Assembly: GCA_002746115.1 (NCBI GenBank)
Contig: NVXL01000001.1
Span: 126,447-188,854, forward strand
Direction of reading: 5' to 3'
Length of the DNA: 62,408 nucleotides
Source of the DNA: Alteromonadaceae bacterium
GTDB lineage: Bacteria > Pseudomonadota > Gammaproteobacteria > Pseudomonadales > Cellvibrionaceae
A program made the position numbers and the translations under genes. The stretch's first letter is position 1; each line of letters starts with the position of its first letter. Below the pieces are notes generated by a model. It was not told the origin of the DNA. It worked only from the letters and a program-made list of their open reading frames with translations, and ran no database searches. Positions 18,412-25,277 of the stretch are shown in pieces.

Positions 18412-19815
18412 ATGTATTCATCAAAAGCTTCATCAAAACATTCACCAAAGCATTGTGTTGTATTAGATATTGTTGGTTTTAGCGCTTCGCTATTGGGCGA
18501 AAATACACCTAATATAAACCGCTATATTCAGGCCAACGCGAGCTGTCCGATGGAGGGCGTGTTCCCTGCCGTTACTACCACGGCGCAATCCAGCATGCTC
18601 ACCGGTTTGTTACCTAGTGAACACGGCGTTGTTGGTAATGGTTGGTATGAGCGAGATATGGCGGAAGTCATGTTTTGGAAGCAGAGTAACTCCTTGGTGC
18701 AGGGCAACAAAATTTGGCACAAGCTTAAGCAAACATTGCCTGACTTTCGAACCTCCAAAATTTTTTGGTGGTACAACATGTATGCCGATGTGGAAGCCTC
18801 AATTACGCCACGGCCGCACTATCCCGCGGATGGGCGTAAAATCATTGATCTTTATTCGACACCTCCTGGGCTGCATCAGTCGATTGAAAGTAAGATCGGC
18901 AAGTTTCCTTTTTTCAGTTTTTGGGGGCCGAAAGCTGGATTGCCTGCGAGTCGCTGGATTGCCGATGCCGCCATGCTGGAATATCAGCAGAATAAGCCGA
19001 ATCTACAATTGGTGTATTTGCCGCATTTAGATTACTGCTTGCAAAAATATGGGCCTTCTAGCCCGCTCATTGGGGCGGAGGTAAAAGCCATTGATGCGGT
19101 TGTTGGTGAGTTACTGGACTTTTACGAGCAGCAGTCGGCAACGGTTCTATTGGTATCTGAATACGGTATTGTTGATGTTGATACGCCAATTCACATTAAT
19201 CGTATATTAAGAGAACATGGCTACCTTGAAGTGCGAGATTCGCTTACCTGGGAATTACTTGACCCAGGGGCTAGCCGAGCATTTGCCGTGTCCGATCATC
19301 AAGTAGCACATGTTTACTTGAAATATGAGTGCGACCGCGCAGCGGTTAAACAGCTGCTAGAAAATTTGCCTGGTGTGGATTGCGTGCTGGATCACGAGGA
19401 GAAAAAGCAGTGGGGGATTGCTCATGCCCGTGCAGGTGACTTGGTTGTTGTTTCCAAAGAAAATGCTTGGTTTACTTATTATTATTGGCTAGATGAGCGT
19501 AAAGCGCCGGATTTTGCTCCAACGGTCGACATTCATCGTAAACCCGGTTATGACCCGGCTGAAATGTTTGTTGATCAGTCGCTACGCTTTCCGATGTTAA
19601 AAGTGATGATGCGGTTATTGCAGAAAAAACTGGGGATGCGGATGCTGATGGACGTGATCAGTTTGGATGCCAGCCTGGTCAAGGGGAGTCACGGCAGGCC
19701 TGCATCGACAATTGATTTAGGGCCAATATTTATTGGCCCTAAGGATATGGTCACAGGCGAGGGTATGAAAATGACGGATGTGGCTGGTAAAATCGAAGCT
19801 TTTTTTGCAGACTAA
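18412..19815 (+). CDS. eboF: EboF: alkaline phosphatase/nucleotide pyrophosphatase superfamily protein
   Basis: A 467-residue protein of the alkaline phosphatase superfamily. Metal and nucleophile motifs in order are VVLDIVG, the Thr-rich FPAVTTTAQSSMLTG (nucleophile near residues 55-57), YLPHLDYCLQKYGP, LVSEYGIVDVDTPIH and KGSHGRP. In the third motif a His usual in pyrophosphatases is Gln. In the fourth, DHG is replaced by EYG. The enzyme therefore belongs to the distinct EboF-like branch. There is no signal peptide. It is the last gene of the cluster and ends at a perfect 12-bp hairpin terminator that overlaps its stop codon. Confidence 0.87.
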   Translation: MYSSKASSKHSPKHCVVLDIVGFSASLLGENTPNINRYIQANASCPMEGVFPAVTTTAQSSMLTGLLPSEHGVVGNGWYERDMAEVMFWKQSNSLVQGNKIWHKLKQTLPDFRTSKIFWWYNMYADVEASITPRPHYPADGRKIIDLYSTPPGLHQSIESKIGKFPFFSFWGPKAGLPASRWIADAAMLEYQQNKPNLQLVYLPHLDYCLQKYGPSSPLIGAEVKAIDAVVGELLDFYEQQSATVLLVSEYGIVDVDTPIHINRILREHGYLEVRDSLTWELLDPGASRAFAVSDHQVAHVYLKYECDRAAVKQLLENLPGVDCVLDHEEKKQWGIAHARAGDLVVVSKENAWFTYYYWLDERKAPDFAPTVDIHRKPGYDPAEMFVDQSLRFPMLKVMMRLLQKKLGMRMLMDVISLDASLVKGSHGRPASTIDLGPIFIGPKDMVTGEGMKMTDVAGKIEAFFAD

Positions 19816-19845
19816 AATCTACCAGTTTTCTGGTAGATTTTGTTT
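19814..19845. terminator. Bidirectional intrinsic terminator between eboF and the UbiM-like gene
   Basis: A perfect 12-bp stem: AAAATCTACCAG (19814-19825), loop TTTT, CTGGTAGATTTT (19830-19841), then GTTTTA. The A/T ends of the stem supply U-runs in both directions, so it can end eboF and the convergent minus-strand gene. Confidence 0.9.
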
Positions 19846-19866
19846 TATCGTCGCCGGCATTTGTAT

Positions 19867-21051
19867 TTATTGCAACTGTGTAAGCTTACGTGCGACCAAG
19901 TTTTTAAAGGGTGAAAGTTTATTCCCTAGCAATAAAGTCGCGCTACGAACAAGCTTCGCGGCAGGGTGATCATTGGTGTATAGCTTCACAATGGCGTTGG
20001 TCGCTTCGTAAATGGGGCGGCAATGTAGCTGATGGCGAATTTCATACGTTTGCAGCACCCGCATACTCCCGATATCCGTACCACGGTTGGAGGCTTTGAT
20101 AACCGCATTTGCCAAGGTATCTACGCCTTGCAAACCCATGTTAAAGCCTTGTGCGGTTACGGGGTGCATGCCAACGGCAGCATCGCCGATTAGGGCAAAG
20201 CGTCTTGATACAAACCTGTCCGAATATACGCCAACCAAGGGGTAGTTAAAGCGCTTAGTTATTAGCTTCATTTTACCTAAGCGGCCGCTAATAAATTGCT
20301 CCGCTTGTTGGGCGTATTGTTCACCCGATAGCGATAGCATCTCTTGGGCGAGGTTGGCGTTTACCGTGATGACGACAGATGAAATCTTGTCGCCGAGCGG
20401 TAATATCGCGCAGGTCTTGCCGTATAAAAAACACTCTCGTGCAGTGCTATTATGATCTTTCGCGTGCTCGACATTACAGACAATCATCACGCGTCCGTAG
20501 TCTTTCATTTTGGCGCCAATGCCAAACATCCTTCGACTTTCCGAGAACCGGCTATCAGAGGCGATAAGTAATTGTGTGCTTAGTGTTGTGCCGTCATCAA
20601 GTACGGCTTTACCTGTCCAGGCGCTTTTTAGTTTGCGCTCAGTAATGATGTGGATATTGGTATATGCAGCCGCTTGCTCGTAAAGCGCTTGACGAATGTT
20701 ATGGTTGGCTACTAAGTAGCCGAGTGGCTCGTCGTTACTGTCGTTACGGGTAAAGTCCAAAGTGAAGGGGGAGGCGCCGCTCATGACTGTGGCATCTTGC
20801 AGGCGATGAATATCGTTAACGGCAATACGTTGCCAAGCGCCTATCTCACTTAAGTACTGTTGACTGCGGTGAGCGAGAGCTATCTCGCGACCGTCCATTT
20901 CTGGTTGACTTAAGTCTAGCTCAGTGACTTTATCGACGATGGCAATATTAAGGCCGACCTTTGCAAGGCGGCAGGCCATGGCCAAACCAACAGGCCCTGC
21001 ACCTATTATTACAACGTCGTAGCGGCGCTCTGCGCCTTTATCTGTTGGCAT
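19867..21051 (-). CDS. FAD-dependent aromatic hydroxylase of the UbiH/UbiF family, UbiM-like
   Basis: A 394-residue flavoprotein monooxygenase. The N-terminal dinucleotide motif is DVVIIGAGPVGLAMACRLA. A GREIALAHRS segment and the GDAAVGMHPVTAQGFNMGL motif contact FAD. The family hydroxylates the ubiquinone ring precursor. The GREIALAHRS and MHPVTAQGFN details resemble UbiM, which hydroxylates C5/C6 positions in some proteobacteria. UbiH, UbiF and related paralogues cannot be excluded without alignment. It is convergent with eboF and shares its terminator. A 14-bp inverted repeat lies 30-72 bp upstream of the start. Because it sits beside ebo genes, a role outside quinone synthesis is possible but is only inference. 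Confidence 0.8.
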   Translation of the reverse strand: MPTDKGAERRYDVVIIGAGPVGLAMACRLAKVGLNIAIVDKVTELDLSQPEMDGREIALAHRSQQYLSEIGAWQRIAVNDIHRLQDATVMSGASPFTLDFTRNDSNDEPLGYLVANHNIRQALYEQAAAYTNIHIITERKLKSAWTGKAVLDDGTTLSTQLLIASDSRFSESRRMFGIGAKMKDYGRVMIVCNVEHAKDHNSTARECFLYGKTCAILPLGDKISSVVITVNANLAQEMLSLSGEQYAQQAEQFISGRLGKMKLITKRFNYPLVGVYSDRFVSRRFALIGDAAVGMHPVTAQGFNMGLQGVDTLANAVIKASNRGTDIGSMRVLQTYEIRHQLHCRPIYEATNAIVKLYTNDHPAAKLVRSATLLLGNKLSPFKNLVARKLTQLQ

Positions 21052-21080
21052 ATAAACGCCCCGAATCTTGGAAAATTAAT

Positions 21081-21123
21081 CTGTTTAATGTACTACAAAT
21101 AAGTCTTTTAGTACATTAAACAG
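21081..21123. repeat. 14-bp perfect inverted repeat in a divergent promoter region
   Basis: CTGTTTAATGTACT (21081-21094) and AGTACATTAAACAG (21110-21123) are exact reverse complements, separated by 15 bp. The repeat lies between the UbiM-like gene (minus) and the Deg-type protease (plus). It could be two operator half-sites, a 5' leader hairpin of the UbiM-like message, or the scar of a small mobile element. No T-run follows it, so it is not a standard terminator. Confidence 0.7.
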
Positions 21124-21242
21124 CGTCTCCTTGCGGGCGGTAAGTTAAGATTAACGCAGTGGCCAGTGCCGCTGTGGTTATTTGCCTTTTGTATCTGTGT
21201 TTTTATGTGAGTATTTTTATGGGTGTATTGAACATGTGTTGT

Positions 21243-22769
21243 ATGAAATTCAAGCCGCTGACTGCCTTCTTTTCTCGATATAAGCTTGAATTTGTTTGTT
21301 CTTTTTTTTTGAGCGTACTGCTTTTGAGCTTTGCAGGCCAGGCAAGTGCTACGAGCAAAGAAGATAACTTAAAGCGCGCCGTGGTGAAAATTTACGCGAA
21401 TACAGCGGCTCCGGACTACTTTACACCATGGCGTTTATTGAACAGCCGTCAAAGTAGCGGCTCCGGCTCTGTCATTGCCAATAATCGTATTTTGACCAAC
21501 GCCCATGTGGTAGCGGATGCTCGGTATTTACAAGTTACTAAGCACGGAGATGCGCGTAAGTATTTGGCGAAAGTGTTATTTGTTGCACACGAGACTGACC
21601 TAGCCATAATTACCGTAGAAGATGAGCATTTCTTTGAGGGTATAAAACCGCTCTCGTTCGGCTCGTTACCCAAGCTATTAGAAGAGGTTTCCGTTTACGG
21701 TTACCCTTTTGGCGGTAATACCTTGAGCGTCACCAAAGGCATTATGTCGCGGGTCGAGCATCAGAAGTATGCCCATGGAAATCAATACTTTTTAGCGGGT
21801 CAGGTGGATGCCGCGATTAACCCAGGCAATAGCGGTGGGCCTGTGATTATTAAGAATAAAATCGTCGGGGTGGTTATGCAATCGAGAGCGGGCGGTAGAG
21901 CTGAGAATCTTGGCTATTTTGTGCCACCAAGCGTTATCAAACATGTACTAGACGATGCTAGAGATGGTAGCTATGAAGGCTTCTCCGATATGGGCCTGCG
22001 ATTACAAACTTTAGAAAGCCCCGCGATTAAAGCAGTCTATGGCTTAAAACCGGAGGAAAGCGGAGCGCTTGTGGTAGCAGTGTTTGATGGCGCTTCCGCT
22101 TTTGCTTATCTTCAGAAAGATGATGTCATTATGTCGATAGATGGCTACGATCTTGCCGACAACTTAACGGTGAAAATCTCGAAAGACCTACGGACTAGCT
22201 ATAAATATGTCACGGATCAGTACAGCATTGGAGAGGATGTTTCTGTTGTAGTCTCACGCCATGGTGTTAAGCAAACCATTGTATTGCCGCTGAAAAGCTA
22301 CGAGCGCCATTACAACTTGGTTCAGCGGGAACGATTTGACACTGTGCCACGTTATTACGTGTACGGAGGAGTTGTATTTGTGCCGCTTAATATGAACCTT
22401 ATCAAACGCTGGGGGCACGACTGGGTTAATAAGGCACCGATTGATTTTTTGCAGATGCGCCAGGAGTGGAGCACTCCAGAGAAACTTGAAGTGGTGGTGG
22501 CGCTTAAAGTGCTGGCGGGCGACGTTAATCTTGGTTTTCATGATTGGAAGAACTGGGTGGTTGCGTCGGTAAATGACGAGCCGATTCTAGATTTTCGGCA
22601 TTTTTGTGAGATGCTGGAACAAAATTCTCACGAGTTTGTATCGTTTAAAGACGATAACGGCTTTCAACTTGTTATGAACCATGAAAATGCGCTCAGTAGC
22701 GAAGAGGACATACTCTCGTTGTATCAGGTACCCAATAAACATTCTGTTGGCTTATTTAGTGATCCTTAA
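21243..22769 (+). CDS. Deg/HtrA-type periplasmic serine protease with two PDZ domains
   Basis: I chose the ATG at 21243. It starts a classical signal peptide with basic residues, a hydrophobic core FFLSVLLLSFAG and an AQASA-like cleavage site, whereas upstream in-frame codons add a Cys-rich leader. The trypsin-like domain has His88 (LTNAHVV), Asp119 (HETDLAII) and Ser197 (NPGNSGGPV). A PDZ domain follows at about 255-350. The C-terminal part (YVYGGVVFVPLN, then another short PDZ-like segment) resembles the PDZ_3 domain of plant Deg9/Deg2-type proteases, not bacterial DegP. At 508 residues it is longer than DegP. A run of nine T residues in the signal-peptide codons (21302-21310) is a minor slippage risk. 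Substrates are unknown. Confidence 0.88.
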   Translation: MKFKPLTAFFSRYKLEFVCSFFLSVLLLSFAGQASATSKEDNLKRAVVKIYANTAAPDYFTPWRLLNSRQSSGSGSVIANNRILTNAHVVADARYLQVTKHGDARKYLAKVLFVAHETDLAIITVEDEHFFEGIKPLSFGSLPKLLEEVSVYGYPFGGNTLSVTKGIMSRVEHQKYAHGNQYFLAGQVDAAINPGNSGGPVIIKNKIVGVVMQSRAGGRAENLGYFVPPSVIKHVLDDARDGSYEGFSDMGLRLQTLESPAIKAVYGLKPEESGALVVAVFDGASAFAYLQKDDVIMSIDGYDLADNLTVKISKDLRTSYKYVTDQYSIGEDVSVVVSRHGVKQTIVLPLKSYERHYNLVQRERFDTVPRYYVYGGVVFVPLNMNLIKRWGHDWVNKAPIDFLQMRQEWSTPEKLEVVVALKVLAGDVNLGFHDWKNWVVASVNDEPILDFRHFCEMLEQNSHEFVSFKDDNGFQLVMNHENALSSEEDILSLYQVPNKHSVGLFSDP

Positions 22770-22977
22770 ATCGCATAGTTATCATTTTTTTGACTAAACT
22801 TAATGTTACATAGCATTGTGATTCTTGATGGCGAGGCAATGACATTAAGACTTAAAAGTACTTTGATCTTACAGGCGACTCTAATCTGCCGGCAGGCCTA
22901 GCTCCTTGGCAGGTGATTTGCCTCTGGGTTATCTAAAACGAAGCTAAAAGGGCGTGAAGGTGGAGGGTGGAAGGTGT

Positions 22978-23847
22978 ATGAAAAGCGAAGTACTTTTTGA
23001 TCAGGCTAAAGACCTTATTAAAGGATTTATCGTTCCGCCGAAGCCGAGTGTCGTAAGTGCTATACAAAAAGTCGCGCCTGACCTTAAAAAAATGTCCGAC
23101 CTTTTGAAGCTCGACCCTGCCTTGTCGGCAGCAATTCTAAAGGTGATTAACTCGCCTACTATTGGTTTGGCGGCAAACATTACCTCGATTGAATATGCGA
23201 TGGAGCTGCTAGGTTATAACAGTGTTATCAATATTATTAATGCCGTATTGCTGAAAAAGACCTTAAAATCTACCCAGAAGTCATCGCTGTTAGATCGCTA
23301 CTGGCGCTCTACGAATGAAGTATCTGCTGCAATGGCTGCGATGGTGCGGCAATTGAATTTACATAAAGCGAGCATCACGGTAGATGAAGCGTATTGTCTC
23401 GGGTTGTTCCATAACTGCGGTATGCCGGTAATGTTTAACCGTTACGACTGCTATTTTGATTATTTACGTGAAGCTTACGACCAAGATGATCGCTCTGTTA
23501 ATGTCATTGAGAATGAAAAGTATCAAACTAATCACTCAGTGCTGGGGTATTTCATTACCAAAAGTTGGCACTTACCTGACGTCATCTGTAGAGTAGTGCA
23601 GCTGCATCATGACCCTAAAACATTAGGTCAATTAGATTGGCTGCCTGAAAAAACGGCAACATTGTTGGCCATATTAAAAATGGCAGAGCATATTACCAAT
23701 GAGTCTTCTCTAATGGATGTTCCTGGTGAAAACAATGAGTGGAAATTATTCTCTCAGAATATATTGGATTATATCGGTATTAGCGAAGTAGACTTTGAGG
23801 AGTTAGGCGATGTGATATTGGATTCTGTTGAGAGAGGAGCCAGTTAA
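22978..23847 (+). CDS. HDOD domain signalling protein
   Basis: A 289-residue cytoplasmic protein. The HDOD domain spans most of it: PPKPSVVSAIQKVAPDLKKMSDLLKLDPALSAAILKVINSP, ITSIEYAMELLGY, GLFHNCGMPVMF, and later HHDPKTLG. HDOD proteins are HD-superfamily relatives without the catalytic HD pair. They usually act as output or scaffold domains in c-di-GMP or two-component pathways. The start at 22978 is chosen because GGAAGG lies 5 bp upstream, and an in-frame start at 22954 has no comparable site. The upstream region 22770-22977 contains an exact 10-bp palindrome CTGCCGGCAG but no recognisable riboswitch. Confidence 0.9.
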   Translation: MKSEVLFDQAKDLIKGFIVPPKPSVVSAIQKVAPDLKKMSDLLKLDPALSAAILKVINSPTIGLAANITSIEYAMELLGYNSVINIINAVLLKKTLKSTQKSSLLDRYWRSTNEVSAAMAAMVRQLNLHKASITVDEAYCLGLFHNCGMPVMFNRYDCYFDYLREAYDQDDRSVNVIENEKYQTNHSVLGYFITKSWHLPDVICRVVQLHHDPKTLGQLDWLPEKTATLLAILKMAEHITNESSLMDVPGENNEWKLFSQNILDYIGISEVDFEELGDVILDSVERGAS

Positions 23848-23905
23848 AGGGCATGTTGGTTAATTCGTATAAATCCTTACTTTTGAGTGTAATGTAAGCG
23901 CGACT

Positions 23906-23922
23906 AAGGCAGAGCCTTTTTA
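23906..23922 (+). terminator. Small possible terminator after the HDOD gene
   Basis: AAGGC (23906-23910), loop AGA, GCCTT (23914-23918), then TTTA. A five-pair stem with a short U-run is a weak terminator, 59 bp after the HDOD stop codon. Confidence 0.4.
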
Positions 23923-24025
23923 GACTTTAATAATGAAAAACCGCACTATTGCCGCTAATGCTCCTTTTGTCCCGTCTAAGTGTTTCCTTACGGTCTATTA
24001 TGGATTTATGTGTTGATTGAAAAGC

Positions 24026-24043
24026 GAACGTTTTTTTGCGTTC
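24026..24043 (+). promoter_or_regulatory. Leader hairpin before the Hpt/HD-GYP gene
   Basis: GAACG (24026-24030) and CGTTC (24039-24043) pair around a T-rich loop. The hairpin ends 7 bp before GGAGG (24051-24055), the likely ribosome site of the next gene. That site is 15 bp from the only plausible start codon (GTG 24071), which is unusually far, because an in-frame TAA at 24056 rules out nearer starts. Weak translation initiation is therefore likely. Confidence 0.4.
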
Positions 24044-24070
24044 ATATTTTGGAGGTAAACACTTTATATC

Positions 24071-25273
24071 GTGACTGTAGATACTGCAACAACGCCGCTT
24101 CTTGAGGCTAATTCTCAGATAGCCGTTGAGTTATTCGACGCATTCGGCGACATCCACGACGAAATTGATGCCTTACTGCCTCAGTTGTTACAACGTTCTG
24201 ATGTAGAGAAGCTCAATCAGATTTTTCGCGCTATCCACAATATTAAAGGCAATGCGAGCTTGGTCGGTGCTCCGGCGATTATTCGCTTTGCTCACGCCCT
24301 AGAAAACGTTGCCGAATCGTTACGGTGCCAACGCTACGTATTAACATCAAAGCTTGCCGATTGTATTCAGTTGAGCATGGATCGCTTGCGCGATATTCAC
24401 GAACGTGAATTACTCAATCGTAAGTTTGGTTACCTTTACGAGGATGAAGCCATTCGTTTCTTAAATTTAGTGGCGGATGCTGATACCGAGGTGGTTGATT
24501 GCTTTGCTGAGCAATTGATAGAGATCCTTGGCGCTGGGGTACGCATTCCCGAAAACAACCCCTTAGTGGCAATTGAGGAGGTGGATCGCCACACGATTGA
24601 AAAGACGGTACTCGCTAATGTACCCCCTCAAAAAGAGATTGTGGTAGACGTGAAGGGTGACCGAAAAATCGTCGTGAACATTACCAATGCCAAGCTTAGT
24701 GAAGACTTGATGTACTATCAGGAATTAGCCCTACAGCAAGATAGCCAGAAGCAGAAGTGGAACCAGCGTAGCCTTATTCTGGTTGATTGGGCGCAAAAGA
24801 TGAACGAGATCAGCGGTGTTCTGGTGCCTCCTGAGCAGCTGGCTGCGGCCGTTTACTTGCATGATATAGGCTTGTCTTTTTTGACCTATGATGCCATGGT
24901 TAAAAAAGATTCTTTTACGACCGATGAGTTACAAGAAATTCAGCAGCATCCGCGGTGGGGAGCCAATATGCTAAGCCGTATTCCTGGTTGGGAGGAAGCG
25001 GCTGAAATTGTTATGCAACATCATGAGTACATTGACGGTAGTGGCTTTCCTATGGGGTTAAAAAGTAATGATATTCATCACGGAGCCAAAATTCTGGCCA
25101 TTATCGATGAGTTCTTTGAATTAATTAATAACGACCTTGATAAGTCAAAACGCTTGCTCGTCGTGCGCGCTATCGCGCAGGTAAATGCCTGCGCAGATAC
25201 AAGGTTTGAAGGTTTATGGGTGCAATGTTTTAATCAAATGATACGCAAAGAGGTGAGAACTGGCAGTCTCTAG
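24071..25273 (+). CDS. Hpt domain fused to HD-GYP-type phosphodiesterase domain
   Basis: A 400-residue protein. Residues about 10-110 form a histidine phosphotransfer domain with the phospho-accepting His in FRAIHNIKGNASLVG. Residues about 225-395 form an HD-GYP-like domain with the HD pair in AAVYLHDIGLSFL, then QHPRWGANML, and HHEYIDGSGFPMGLKSNDI. The GYP triplet is GFP and the DGxGYP glycine pattern is kept. HD-GYP enzymes hydrolyse c-di-GMP, and the metal-binding His and Asp residues are present. The direct fusion would let a phosphorelay control turnover of the messenger. The gene ends 4 bp from the end of the convergent GGDEF/EAL gene. Confidence 0.88.
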   Translation: MTVDTATTPLLEANSQIAVELFDAFGDIHDEIDALLPQLLQRSDVEKLNQIFRAIHNIKGNASLVGAPAIIRFAHALENVAESLRCQRYVLTSKLADCIQLSMDRLRDIHERELLNRKFGYLYEDEAIRFLNLVADADTEVVDCFAEQLIEILGAGVRIPENNPLVAIEEVDRHTIEKTVLANVPPQKEIVVDVKGDRKIVVNITNAKLSEDLMYYQELALQQDSQKQKWNQRSLILVDWAQKMNEISGVLVPPEQLAAAVYLHDIGLSFLTYDAMVKKDSFTTDELQEIQQHPRWGANMLSRIPGWEEAAEIVMQHHEYIDGSGFPMGLKSNDIHHGAKILAIIDEFFELINNDLDKSKRLLVVRAIAQVNACADTRFEGLWVQCFNQMIRKEVRTGSL

Positions 25274-25277
25274 CTTT

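Noticed and set aside
22770-22977. GC-rich inverted pairs upstream of the HDOD gene as a c-di-GMP riboswitch
   Set aside because: The conserved GEMM sequences (GGGACGCAAAG-type core and the receptor loop) are not present.
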